The translations under genes and the position numbers were made by a program. The notes beneath the pieces are model-generated. The model did no database searches, had not been told where the DNA came from, and saw only the letters and a program-made list of their open reading frames with translations. Shown piece by piece: positions 35,600-47,252 of a DNA stretch of 64,000 bases (within the stretch, counting starts at the first letter, position 1; the number at the start of each line of letters is the position of its first letter). Where the stretch lies: the NCBI GenBank assembly GCA_050084985.1, contig JBITNC010000001.1:33356001-33420000 (forward strand), written 5' to 3'. This stretch comes from Nageia nagi. Taxonomy: Eukaryota; Pinophyta.

Positions 35600-36280
35600 G
35601 CTTTTTCAAGGCATCTAGAGTTGAGTTTGAGATCCTAGTTATTGTAACTTCATCTATTAGTTCCTTATATATCTCATACTCCCATCCATATTTTATAATA
35701 AAGAAGTTATCCCATCTTTTTTCGATCTTCTATTTGGGATAACATCTTTATGTAGCATAATTCCCCTTCTTAATCATGGCTATCTCTTCTTTAATCATTG
35801 GTCAGTAGTTGCCATGAAGCAAAAAGTACACCAAGTATGAATTCATGTAGAACTTCTAACAGGTTTCCATTAATGATAATTTCTCAATGAGGGTGTCACT
35901 CAACACCTTGCTCCATTTTATCCTCTTCCCCTTTGATATCTAAATGATGAAGCTAAAGAACTTCTTGAAATTTGAACCATATTCCTTCTTGATTATCCTA
36001 TATAACACCAATATCATCATCTCTATGAAGGGCTAGAAGTTTTTGCATGGAGGATTGATAAGGGAAATCCATTTCAAGCCATGATGATCTTTAAGCATCC
36101 AATATTTGATCATAACCATTTCCCTATTGGTTCCTTGATAATGGATGAGTGACTTTGTTTCATTGTATTCAAAGTTTCCTTCGCCTATCCATTGGAATGC
36201 TTTCTTAATTGGCTCAAGACTAAAATCTATGATAACATCTCCTTTAATATCCCTTAGCACTCTTTCATCCTTCTTCTAGT
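35600..36280 (-). pseudogene. Unknown element protein, N-terminal part
   Basis: The longest open piece (36033-36260) reads LRDIKGDVIIDFSLEPIKKA, FQWIGEGNFEYNETKSLI, GTNREMVMIKYWMLKDHHGL and KWISLINPP. After its stop the frame continues with PFIEMMILVLYRIIKKEYG and FKKFFSFIIQI. That last part resembles in spacing the MNPNARPVLIDLIVPVL piece of the Tat-like 3' ORF at 13543. I do not recognise a named family. Confidence 0.45.
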
Positions 36281-36679
36281 GCTAGCTCACTTCAATACAT
36301 AATTATGGGAAAGAAACTATGAAAGGGAGAAATGAGATAATGACGAGTCTAAAAAAAAATATAAGGTCCTTCTTCAACACACCTACCTTTGTGCTATAGA
36401 TCTTCTCTCTCATTTTCATAGGGTCGACCTTTTACCAATTGGTATCTTTGATGGTGGCTAATTCATTCTTTAAAAACCTACCCCCTATTATAAGGGCTCT
36501 TATCTCTCATATATTGGAATGATGCAATATTTCTTCAACCTCTTAAGTTCCTTTGCACTCTCCCTAGTCACAATACTCCTTAAGCTAGTCATCTTAGCCA
36601 AATGGGTGATGGGTGTCTCCCAAAATGATGCACAAGCCTTACTTATATGAGACTCCTTCAACACTACCCTAGTATTACC

Positions 36680-37960
36680 TCCAAATCATATTTGCAATCC
36701 TATAAGGGTGATGAGGTGGACTCAAAACCCTAAATGTGATCTTCTTCTACAATTTTGGTGCAAAAAATGAAGAGGAGAATGATTTGAGTTTGGAAAAATG
36801 AGCCCATACACCTCATATTTATAGGTAAAAATTAGGTTTTATCCAACTATAGTTGGTCATATTCCTAAAAAACTCCATCTTAACCATCTAGATGGCCAAC
36901 CTAAAGATCTACACCAACTTTGTAATCAGGTATTGCATCTTATGATCAAACTTGGGGGGTGAGAGAGTGGTTTCAAGGTGAGCATATTCCCAAAAAATAT
37001 AATATTTAATCTTTTTGGGTCATGCATTCAACTTGGAAGTGTATGGCCTTTAGATGTATAAAAATCTTGGTTCTCCCACTCATCCATTTTGACCTTATGA
37101 TCATGCTCTAACCTAAGCTTATTCTAGATTTCTCTTTTCCAAGGTGCATGCTTGTCAAATTTCACATTTTTCTCCTCTAGGCCTCCTCCTAGGCTAGGCA
37201 CATGCTTCAAAAAGATAAAATTTCATTTTTTCAAAATAAGCACCCATACCTCTTAGCATGCCAATTTGAGCACAAGCCTCCAAAAGTTAATTTTTTTTCT
37301 TTTTGGAGTATGTGCTAGATTTTTCTTGCTCAATTTAGCTAGTTTTTATGCCTCTTATGAGTGGAATTAGCCAAATTTTATCATTCTTATTGATATAGGT
37401 CCCCTTAGGTCAGGCACATCCCATAGGAAGTCAAGATTTTATCTTTTAAAACCATGTACTTTCCCTCATAATCATGCCTGAGTTGGATGCTAGATTTGGA
37501 CTTCCATTCCCTACCCAAATCTTCTCTTGAGATCATTCTTGACATCCTCTTACCTTGAGTTATGCTCCCAAAAGATAAGATATTATCTTTTTGAGAGGTA
37601 CTCTTGACTTTGGAGTTCTTCAACTTTGCCTTTTTACCTTTGAGTCCATCTTGGGTGTCTTCTTAATTTGAGTGCATGCCCCCAAAATAAAATATTTTAT
37701 CTTTTTTAAGCATGTACTTGGCTTGAAGTGCATCAAGGTTACCTCTTTCACCCTTAATTCTAACCTAGGTGGCTCTTGAATCTAGGCACATGCCTCAAAA
37801 AGATAAAATTTTATCTTTTGGATATATGCACTAGGTGTTGGGATTACCTAGTTTTTCTTATCTCATCTTGGACTCAACTTGGATTCCCTAAATTGGTGTA
37901 GAATAAAATTTTGGTTTCAATAATGAGTTATTATTTTTAGAATTTTAGACTTTGTTTGAC
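36680..37960 (-). repeat. LTR or leader with palindromic AT units
   Basis: On the minus strand a TATA box (CCTATAAATATGAGG, about 36816-36830) lies between this block and the ORF region, as in an LTR promoter. Palindromes built on AAAAGATAAAATTTTATCTT or broken versions occur near 37205, 37285, 37432, 37570, 37685 and 37795. Most are followed by text like GCATGC-C-CAAAA, with spacing of roughly 75-150 bases. No partner LTR was found in the window. Confidence 0.5.
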
Positions 37961-38599
37961 ATGGTGAAGATTGGATAAATGATAATACTTAGGATTAGAG
38001 TGATAAGTGTGATAACTAGGTAACTAGAATTTTTAAGTAGGAATGAAAAAATATAAAATTATGTTGATCAAGGTTGTTGAGGATCCACAAAATTGTAGGA
38101 TTTTGGGATGTGTTGTGTTATTCACAGCAAAATCTAATCAAAAATATAATTATAAGTTACTTCAAACATGTTTGTATCCCATGCTTATCTCTTATTAGAT
38201 AACATTAAATGCTTCACTAGATCATGTACAAGTTGAGCATGACCAAATTGATATATCACATAATTTAATTTGTATCATTCCACATAGAGCTTCCATATTT
38301 GTATATAGAAAGGATTTTATTATCATCATAGCTCATATATGATCTTTTCCCATTCATTTTCATAATAGTGCTAATAGAGGATATCTATAGGTTCTAGATT
38401 ATCCATTGCCCTCCTTCATGCTTCTATACCCTTGTGAGCATATGCTACTCTCCTCTTATATTCCTATTGTACTCTAATATTACCTATAAATTTTTTTTAC
38501 CAAACAAAATTTGAAATCCACATGCCTTATTTCCTTTACCTGAAAGTTTTTTTACCCATTGATGTTCAAATAAAGAGTAGAAATATTTTATCCCTATAA

Positions 38600-38980
38600 G
38601 TTTGTATATAATGTTGGCTAAGCACTTATCGATTAAGGCTTATACTCATCAGGTAAGGTTAATCTTTATTGGGTAAAATTTTTATCATCATGTAAGAAAA
38701 AATGCTATCGGGTAAGCTTTATAGTATTTGTGTAAGCTTTAACTCCATCAGATAAGCTTTGTTAGGTAAGGTCTAGAGTTATAAGCTAATATAATGTGTC
38801 ATCGAGTAACCTTGAGATACATTGGATAAAGAAATATTTGGTCAGGAAAAAGTGATAAACCATTGAGTAACATTATCTTTCATTGGAAAGAGTTTCCTTT
38901 CATCAAGTAAAGTTATTTCCATCAAATAAGTGATATCTTCATTGGATAAGTCCATTTGATATCAAATAAGTACAAATGCA
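38600..38980 (+). repeat. Degenerate short-motif array (ATCGGGTAAG-like)
   Basis: Variants of CATCGGGTAAG (for example ATCAGGTAAG, ATCGGGTAAG, ATCAGATAAG, ATTGGATAAG) recur about a dozen times at 20-40 base spacing. The motif is clear, the spacing is not regular, and no ORF uses it. It lies in the leader ahead of the decayed gag at 40900. Confidence 0.6.
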
Positions 38981-38999
38981 GTTGTCTAACCAAATTAAC

Positions 39000-40115
39000 T
39001 ATCTCAAATGTTTTTTTACCTTTTTTCATGTTGGGTACATGTAGCAATTTTGTAACAAGGTTAGTTTTAGAGTACATGTGGCATCTAACAATAAGAGATT
39101 TTTTTGAAAAAAATCACATCTATTTTCTATTCAGATTAATCTTCTTGTCTCCCACTACTCTCATAGATCATTTGAGTTGAAGATATCCTAGCCAGTTCAA
39201 TGAAAGGGATTAAAGCGGTTATTTTTCTCATCATGGAGGTTTTAGCAATATCTATATAAAGTAGGAGCCAACAATTATCAAGATCTTTTGGCCATTTTCA
39301 AAGCTAGCTAGGTAAATTTTGATATTTTGTTTAGGCTTTATTTGATTTTTTCCTCATCTTTCTATATCTTCCATCACTTTTGAATCATTATTATTACTTT
39401 ATTTTTTAGGAGATTTACCAAAGAAGCAATGTTGCAATCATATACCCTATTGCACCTAACTCTCAAGTACTATAGGTTAGGTAGAAGTATTTTTTTTAGA
39501 TATTTGTCACATTATTTGGGAAAACCCTCTAAGGTTGTAATTGAAGATACATTATGATATTGTTGTATTTTTTTATTCAATATAATAGTGTAGGACTTTT
39601 GTTATGATATTCAAGGATACTTCCTCTATTATATTTTCTTGAGCTTAAGTCATATGGTATTGTATGTGCTTCATTTATTATTATAAGTATCAAATAATAA
39701 GTGAATGCTTCCTCTTCCATTGTTAAGTACTTAACCTCACATCATTTGGTTGTTAGTTGATTGAAAATGGATTCAATTTTCTTATTTCTTTATCCTTTGT
39801 CCATGCTTTTAAGACTTTGTTACTCAATGTATAAGGCACTAGTCTATATTCTAGTATAAACTTGTTAGGAGGTATTTAGGTCATTTTCTATCAAGTGAAT
39901 TACATTTTCCTTTTAAAGTTGAGTAAATTGATGATCCCAAAGCTTAACACATACTTTGGAGGAGAAATAAAAAATGGGTTATAATCGTAGACCATTTGAT
40001 GTAGTGATGTGTCTAGTATCATTGTAGGATGATTTAGAAGTTTCATTAAATAAAGGTTATAGCCAAATAATCTCATACACCTATTGATACCAAGAAGGGT
40101 TAGCACTTGGTGACA
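39000..40115. other. Decayed leader sequence, no gene seen
   Basis: AT-rich text with no convincing domain on either strand. A TTGGTATCA-like match on the minus strand (40085-40094) is not next to an LTR edge and is not called as a primer site. Confidence 0.5.
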
Positions 40116-40517
40116 CAAGTTGTTAGAAACCTACAAGTTCCTAAATGGGATTTAAGTCAAATAATAGAGAAAAATAAGCTTAATGTAAATCTAAATTAGC
40201 AACAATAGAGTAATATAATTTAGAATAGAACAAGATAGGAACATAGTAACTTTATTGAATATCAAAATCAATCATGAGCCATTTCAAGCAGGATACCTCT
40301 TTATGACTCAAAAAAATATATTTTCCAAGCTAATGAATATTCTTCTCCCACATATATTTATAGTCTGCCTACCCTAGCCCTAATTGACTATTTAATATAA
40401 AATGGCAATTTACCTTATAAATATGTCGATCCACCTTACATTTAATATAAGTTAATAATATAATTAATTAACTACTATAATATAAGTAAATGTTAGGATA
40501 TGGATCCTAACACAAGT
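40116..40517 (-). mobile_element. Solo LTR of a chromovirus-like family, with TSD
   Basis: The LTR spans 40121-40512 (392 bases). On the minus strand it begins TGTTAGGATCC and ends CTAACA, perfect 6-base terminal inverted repeats. CAAGT stands on both sides (40116-40120 and 40513-40517), the target-site duplication. Inside are a TATA box (TATAAATATATG on the minus strand near 40360) and CAATAAAG. Start and layout resemble the LTR at 2176. No internal region follows on either side, so this is the footprint of LTR-LTR recombination. Confidence 0.9.
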
Positions 40518-40899
40518 TTGAATGCATCATTCAAAGGGGTGTTAATTTTGTCATAAAAAAATTAACATTGTTACCAAGGATAAAGATAGCTTATAGAGCT
40601 ATATCCTATTGTAAATAGATGATAGATTGAACACTCTATTGGGGAAATAACTTAGAATAAATTATTGTACTATCTTTGGTAATGAAGACTATGCACAAAT
40701 ACAAGAGAGATTGAATCTTTAAGTTGTTTCTCTTATGGGAAAATCTAAACTTCAAACTATTGTTTGATGTATTGAAGGACATAGCACAAAGAACCTTGGC
40801 ATATCTCTTGTACTGATATTTAAATTAGTTACTCCTTCAATTTTAGTATATGGATTTGAGACTTTTAAACATTATCAAAATGGTATATAAAGTGGGCTC

Positions 40900-41990
40900 T
40901 ATAAAATGAATGGTTGATAGGTATAAAGCTTTAAACCTCAATGAATTTGTATTTATCAAGCCTATACTAGATGAGATACTAGACAATATCCTAAAGTTTT
41001 AATGGGGATATGATCAATCATATGAAGAACATTATAATGATTTTATAAAAATTGCATACTATTATGAAATTGAAGATGAAGACTTGGATATAAGGATGTT
41101 TTATAAATCTCTAAAAGGAGAGGAAAATTATTAGATAAATGGTTTACTTGTTAAGAGTTTTTCTGGTTTTAATCAATTAGAAAAAGCCTTTTTCCTTAGG
41201 TTTAGGGTTCAACATAATATGGTTCTTAAAGTAAAATAAAAGTATGAAATTCACTCTAAACCAAATGAGGAAAATTTTCCTTATTTAAAGGATCCTTTGT
41301 ATGAAGAAATATCAAATTCTAAAATTTTACCTTACAACCATTTATATGACTCTTAGGCTTGTGAGTATCATATACAGATAAACAATAATACACTAAATAA
41401 TATTCAAATAGAGTTTGATTAAGAAAACATAAAATATTTTAACAAAGTAGAGTTGAAACAAATAGATGCTAATCAAGATAAGGTCTTTGGATAGTTTGTG
41501 GATCACAATTCTAAAATAGTAAATGAACTTAAAGAAATAGGTAAAATCTTTCATCAAGATGATTTATTAATGGATGTATAAATAACAAATGGTAAAGAGA
41601 ATCTTGAAAATTCCTTATCTTCAAAGATGAGAACAAATATACCTATTTCACTCCCACTCATATTTCATTAATTACCAAAGAGCTTTTTTTTGTGATATGA
41701 AATAATGAAAGCTGCCATGGGAGTCAAATTTTTCAAGATTAGTTATGAAAATCAGGTATGCTCAACATAGAATTTAAAAAATTAATACCAATAGATTATG
41801 ATCTTGCCATGTTAACAAAGGATATCATCTTATCAAATAATAATCTTAAGGAAATAAGAATATTATAGGATATTATGTTGAGTTTAGGATTAATACAATT
41901 AATTACACAATAAACCAATGCATACCAACATGATAAAGGGAAGATTAATCTTTGTAAATCTGTATTTCATACCATACTACCCAAAAAGAA
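40900..41990 (+). pseudogene. Gypsy gag-like region
   Basis: The frame reads DRYKALNLNEFVFIKPILDE, YDQSYEEHYNDFIKIAYYYE, EDEDLDIRMFYKSLKGEENY and FNQLEKAFFLRFRVQHNM. This is the layout of a Ty3/gypsy capsid domain. It runs on to about 41640 with few stops, then includes AAMGVKFFKISYENQV. The downstream text to 42514 has no recognised protease or RT. Confidence 0.6.
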
Positions 41991-42519
41991 ACCATATTAG
42001 CAAATAAGATAAATAATATTAATACAAAAATTTATTTTATTGCTTTTTTTATAGAACTCAATTTTATAATTACAAATATCTAGATTCATTGTGCCTTACC
42101 ATAAGGGCTTTTACAAAATACTTTTAGGCCTTTATGGCTATTTACAGATTCATCAATATCCTACTATAGTATTTGATATTGGTTGTTGGATTTTGAACCC
42201 CAATTGTTAGTATTTCTATATTTGAGGTTTCAAGCTCTTAGTATTTCTCCTTATGAACCTATAGATAATATTTGATCTTATCCATTTGAATATCCTCAAT
42301 AGATCCATTATTCAACACTTGTGGACCCTACACACATGTGAATAATAAACACATCAAATATACATGTTCACTTGTAAAAACATGATATTAAATATAAAAT
42401 GAACATGTAAAAAGCATCAAACTAAAGTACTCAATTCACTAAGGTTCTAGATGAATCTTAATAGAGTTACTTTACTTTGAAATTGGATCTATTACTCCAA
42501 TGTTGTAGGTTTTATTTAT

Positions 42520-43238
42520 TGATCCATAATCATTGAATGCATATAGCATACTTGGATCCTCGCTAAAAAATTCAAACAAAAAAAACATTCACCATTATTA
42601 GATCATACAAATTGCATATAAATTTGAAATTATACAATGTAAAAACTACAAACTAGCAATCCAACATACAACAAGATCAACATAATGATTTACCTTGGTT
42701 CACCCAATGTGGGATAATCCAGCATGGAATTGTAGTCTTCTCTTCTCATTGTCTATGGACATTACAATATTAAATGCATAGAGAAATACCATCAACACAA
42801 TGATAATGCAATCTCCTACAATTACATAAATCTCTTACAACAAGAAGAACAATTTCAAAATTACAAAAAATCTAGAATGAATCTTGTTCTTCCTTTAAAT
42901 TATTACAATGCCAAAATCTTAAAACTCTCTACAACTCACCTTATGTAATCAAAGAGTATCACACCCTTAAATAAGCCTAGAACCATCTCTAAGATGTCAA
43001 TTGAAGACACTGAACCTCTCAATTGACTAAAACATTGATGTCCTTTTAATTTTCCATGTTGAATCATAAAGAAGCATGCTATTAAAGTCCTAAATACAAT
43101 ATAGCATGCTCCTAATGATGTGGTTCTATATGCTGATCAACTCCAAATTTTAGCCTTGAATATGTCTCCAAACAACAAATACCTTTGTAATGAGTACTAC
43201 TTCTGTAAAGATAACCTAACACGATCTAATTTGGATCA
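42520..43238 (-). repeat. 3' LTR of minus-strand chromovirus
   Basis: It matches 50381-51078, for example TCATACAAATTGCATATAAA and AACATAATGATTTACCTT in both. It reads TGATCCAAATTAG at its start and GATTATGGATCA at its end on the minus strand. Confidence 0.9.
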
Positions 43239-43299
43239 CATCTCCATAATTGGAGAGTATTTGGTCCCATAAATGTATAGATGAAAATATAAATACCCA

Positions 43300-43826
43300 A
43301 CTCTATACTTTTCTATCCACTTGGATTTATTAGGCTTATGTCCTTTGAATCAAACCAACCACAACTCTATCTCACATATTCTTGTAGCATGAACCTTCTT
43401 TTGCAATATAGAATCCTCCTAGAGTTCATCCATAGTATTAGGAGCTAATTCATTAAGACATGGAAAAATATGATGTGAACCTACTTCATCTTTAGTCAAC
43501 ATAGATGGCTCATACATTTTCAAATGCTCAAAATTCACAAATAAATAGATATTCATATATGTCTATAGATTCAATCTAAATGCATTCTCACTTACTTACT
43601 CCACAATCTCAAATTGTCCATACCTTATAGGCTTCAACTTTTTGGTTGCTCCTAGTAATCTCTGCTTACTAAGATGCAACCAAACATGATCTCCCATATT
43701 AAACTTATGGTCAACTCTATGTTTGTCATATAGTCTCATCTTGTATTTGGCTTGGCTTATATCAAGTTTCTCTTGGAATTTCAAATGAATTTGCCTAATC
43801 TTTTCAACAAATTTTTTAGCTTGCAT
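43300..43826 (-). pseudogene. Integrase C-terminus and chromodomain-like tail
   Basis: The open piece 43596-43826 reads KIRQIHLKFQEKLDISQAKY, DKHRVDHKFNMGDHVWLHLS and LKPIRYGQFEIVE. After a stop it continues with FVNFEHLKMYEPSML and then ELWLVQFKGHKPNKSKW, the chromodomain-like end of this clade. It joins abruptly to the start of the integrase core at about 43850, and more than 100 residues of core are missing. Confidence 0.85.
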
Positions 43827-43851
43827 TTCCTCTTTCTCAAGTGAATCTTCT

Positions 43852-44093
43852 TCATCCTTTTGCTTCCCAATTGCTAAATCTATTCATAACAAGAAATAAA
43901 TAGTCATGACCCTTCTTAGTCATAGGCAATCCTCTCATAAAATCTATTGAGCTACACTCCCATGGATGTGAAGGTACTGGAAGTGGATGATACAAATATA
44001 GTTTCCTATTACTTGGCTTGCTAGTGCAACATAAAGAATACACTCTTATGTACTTGGCAACTTGATCTTGCATATTTAGTCAATATACATACC
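43852..44093 (-). pseudogene. Integrase, zinc-binding end and start of core
   Basis: The reading is NMQDQVAKYIRVYSLCCTSK, PSNRKLYLYHPLPVPSHPWE and SSIDFMRGLPMTKKGHDYLF, with LVMNRFSNW. The first catalytic Asp (SIDF) is kept. The rest of the core, with the second Asp and the Glu, has been deleted before 43826. Upstream the reading frame is cut by the insertion at 44099 and resumes at 47258. Confidence 0.9.
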
Positions 44094-44098
44094 TTTGT

Positions 44099-44316
44099 TG
44101 TTGGAATTAAATCCTACATATCCCTAAGTCCTAAGTTAATAGATTAATTAATTAGGATTAAGAGTATTTTCTAAAGTATTAATATTAGCTTGTGAGGAAT
44201 ATTTGGTCTATGTTGACCATATTCCATACTTAGCCTATTTGTTAGGATAGGCATCACTTATTGTCTTGTAGTTCACGTAGGTGTGCTATTTGTGATATTT
44301 TTATGGTGTGAGAATA
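44099..44316 (+). repeat. Truncated 5' LTR of nested element
   Basis: It begins TGTTGGAATTAAATCC and matches 46939-47158 with two substitutions and two single-base gaps. Homology stops after GTGAGAATAT. The last 95 bases of the LTR, which hold the TATA-like box in the other copy, are absent, and no primer site is visible. Confidence 0.9.
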
Positions 44317-44319
44317 TCT

Positions 44320-45000
44320 TTGGCATCCTAAAATTTTTGTTTTCCTCACGCATTTCATGCCCTGCGCGGAGGTGGAGAGGATGTTCGCGTGAAGGAGGTG
44401 GAGAGGACACGGAGGAGAAACGGTGGCCTACGCCATGAAGGAGATCACGTGCATTGTGTTCATGTGCCTGAAGGTGGTGACCTACGTAGTGAAGGAGATC
44501 CCTGCTCGTGAAGGAGGAGGAGTTGACGAAACAAGGAGTCGTGTGACGTTTGCATGGTAGAGGATGTGAAGGAGAAAACATTTCGTGAACAGATCTATTT
44601 TATGCATTACATGACCTACGTTGTGGAGGAGGCATAGAAAGCTGGCACCGAGAGCAAAAGTCCTATGTAGAGCTGAAAAGAAGTGAAGACCATGATTGTT
44701 GAAGAGGTGGCCTGCATGAAGCATGGAGCTCGCGTGGTGCATGGTGCATGGTGTTTGAAGTGTGAGAGCTCACATTTCATAGCTTGAAAACTCACATGAA
44801 GAAGAAGAAAACATTACACGATCAGAAGTTGCGCTATAATGATCGTGTGGAGGAGTTGCGTGAACTGATCTGAGGCTCACATTTGGCATTTGGTGGCAAA
44901 GTTCAAGCACCAATGATGCTGTAGGAGCATGCAAGAAATGATAAGACCTAGGTTTGGCATGCCCCAGATTTCTCGAATGGTGAGCTCAAAGAGGAGCTCT
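44320..45000 (+). other. Leader of nested element with GTGAAGGAG repeats
   Basis: This stretch is richer in G and C than its surroundings. It repeats short words such as GTGAAGGAG, GGTGGAGAGGA and CCTACG at irregular spacing (44390-44575). I see no conserved domain on either strand. Minus-strand open stretches here are probably by-products of the composition. Confidence 0.55.
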
Positions 45001-45020
45001 TTTGTATTCGTCTATCCTCT

Positions 45021-46697
45021 GTAGAGAATGAAAAGAAACAAAAGGAGCTGTTTAAAGAGATTATTGAATCCCAAGCCAAGAAATCTAAAGAAGAAGGTGA
45101 AGAGGAACCTTACATGTTTGGAGGGCATCAAGATGACCCATGTAATGAAGATGAAAATGAACCTATGAAAGTTGTTTACATGCTTGGTGATATGTCTATT
45201 GAAGACACATATGATGAAAACTATGAAGGAGAATTCCTTGGAGAGGAATTAGATTGGCCTTGTGATGATGCATGTCTTATGGAGGAGACATTTGAAGAGT
45301 TTTCATTGAAGACACCATTCAGCCATATGATGATGAATGCTTCAAGGAAGAGGCATATTGTGAACCCATTCTTATGATGGAGAATGAGGAGGAGCCAACC
45401 ACACATTATTGGCAAGCTTTCTTTTTTGATAAAGAACAAGATGAAGACACCCTTAAGGAGGAGTGTTCCATGGCTGAAAACTACTCACATGGAGTAGATG
45501 AAACTCACTCACATGGAGTGAATGAAGACAAGGCTCAAATTATATGTGATGATGATTCCATTGCTCAAGTTGATGGTGAAGACACCCAATGTGAAGATCA
45601 CCAAGAAGAAACTCTCAAGGAGGAGAGTGTATGTGAGAATCTTCTTCTTATTGACAAGAGAGGAGAAGATGAGGAATGCTTCATGGAGGAAGCACAACAT
45701 GATGATTGTCTTATGGAGACAATATGGGATGATGATCTTAGAGAGGTCATTGATGAAGAAGAAATGGAGGCTATAAACTCCATGTTCATGCAAGAAGATC
45801 ACTCACCAAGAGTGAATGACAAAGTATATCTCAAGGAGGAGAGAAAGAATAGTGAGATAGTACTTTATGAAGATGACTATTTCAAGAAGGAGATAGAAGA
45901 TAATGAGATAGCCATTGATGGACTTCATGGTGAAATGGAGGCATCAAAAGCTCTTGACAGTTGTTTTATAAAGGAAACAATATGCAAAGAGGAATCATGG
46001 GAATTCCTTATCATGAATGAAGAAATGATTGCTTTAAAAGCAACATCAAAGGAAAGATTAATGTGGATATCTACTCACCAAAACATCATTAGAGGAAATG
46101 ATTTCTTATTTTTTTGGCTTATTTGCTAATGCTACTAATGAATGTTTGCTGATTAGATGTGTGAAGGATAGCTTGAAGGCTATGGAGAATGGAGGAGAAT
46201 GTCTTATCAAGGCATTATTTGAGGATTGCATCATGGAGACAACATTGAAGAGTCTTCCTTGGGAGAAGACATTGCTGAAAAACTTGGGTCATGTGGATCC
46301 AAATGATGATTATAAAATCTTAGTGAGGTGTGATTTTTTGAGTGAAACTTTGTGTGAGGAGCAACTCAAAGTTGCATATGTAATTAGCCAATGTGTGGCC
46401 ATGTGTTATCTCAAAGTGTGTGTAGACATTTGTGAGAAAGTAGTGTGGTATAATGATTATTGTGAAATGATGAGAACATACTCATGTGGAGTATGCTACG
46501 ATGTAATGAATGCAAGAGCAAATGACTACTTGCAAACATGGTTTAAACACCATATAAAAAATGAGAGAGAGATGAAAGAATGGTTCAAACACCATTGTGA
46601 GAGAGATTGGTTCTTGAAAACCAATACTTATAACATTATGGAATACCACTACAAGAATGGTTTGAGGACCATGAAGAAGAGAGAATATGGTTGTTGA
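45021..46697 (+). pseudogene. Acidic ORF of nested element (unknown protein, two frameshifts)
   Basis: Three long frames follow one another: to 45377, 45374-46129 and 46098-46697, about 560 residues in all. The first frame is already open at 45021 and reads VENEKKQKELFKEIIESQ before the Met at 45114. The switch points lie near 45320 and in a T run at 46109-46115, so two small indels explain them. Within the frames there are no stops, unlike every older element nearby. About a third of the first 100 residues of the middle frame are Asp or Glu. His-Gly-Val repeats (SHGVDETHSHGVN) occur near 45490-45525. The last part has several Cys (CVKDSLK, CGVCYDV). I do not recognise the family. It replaces gag and pol, so the element needs proteins from elsewhere. 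Confidence 0.7.
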
Positions 46698-46927
46698 AGA
46701 CCATAAATACTTTTGTTGAAGGGGGAGCTACTCAATAAAAGGAGGCACTCAATGAAGGAGCAATATCAACAACAATGAAGAAAACTCCATACAACAAGTG
46801 GAAGGAGTGCTACCACTTATTTCTTGAAAATTTTGATTTTCTTTTGTATGATTGGAGGAAACGAAAAAGGTTATGTTTCTTCCAACTTTGTAATGCTTAA
46901 GAACTCTTGCATGAGTTACTTAGCATT

Positions 46928-47252
46928 AAGGGGGAGAATGTTGGAATTAAATCCTACATATCCCTAAGTCCTAAGTTAATAGATTAATTAATTAGGATTA
47001 AGAGTATTTCCTAAAGTCTTAATATTAGCTTGTGAGGAATATTTGGTCTATGTTGACCATATTCCATACTTAGCCTATTTGTTAGGATAGCATCACTTAT
47101 TGTCTTGTAGTTCACGTAGGTGTGCTATTTGTGATATTTGTTATGGTGTGAGAATATTGCATCTCAACCATTTAGCTTGTCTTGTAATGGCTCACAAAGC
47201 CTATATATGTAACTCATTTTGATGAGTAATATAGAACATTATAGTTCTCTCA
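46928..47252 (+). repeat. Polypurine tract and complete 3' LTR of nested element
   Basis: AAGGGGGAGAA at 46928-46938 is followed by the LTR TGTTGGAATT to TTCTCTCA (46939-47252, 314 bases). A TATA-like CTATATATG lies at 47201-47209. The right edge is set by the duplication TTTGT. Confidence 0.92.

Larger units (their letters stand above)
31600..36400 (-). mobile_element. Decayed minus-strand element ORF region
   Basis: Read on the minus strand from about 36400 down to 33300, a single frame with shifts and TAG/TAA stops runs for about 3 kb. No RT, protease or integrase is visible. The strand asymmetry (pyrimidine-rich plus strand to 31600) suggests the coding or leader region continues. I read it as the gene-carrying part of a non-autonomous or truncated LTR element. 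The boundaries are only estimates. Confidence 0.45.

Noticed and set aside
39540-39760. Copia RNase H remnant on the plus strand
   Set aside because: Short pieces such as ASSSIVKYLTS look similar but no second motif supports them.
40077-40094. Primer-binding site next to the LTR at 40121
   Set aside because: TTGGTATCA on the minus strand lies outside the CAAGT target duplication, so it belongs to the older host sequence.
44273-44742. Minus-strand His/Pro/Ser-rich protein in the nested element leader
   Set aside because: It is composition-driven by GTGAAGGAG-type repeats, with no conserved domain and no context.
45509-45802. Minus-strand open frames over the acidic ORF
   Set aside because: They are produced by the GAA/GAT-rich plus-strand coding text and have no motif of their own.
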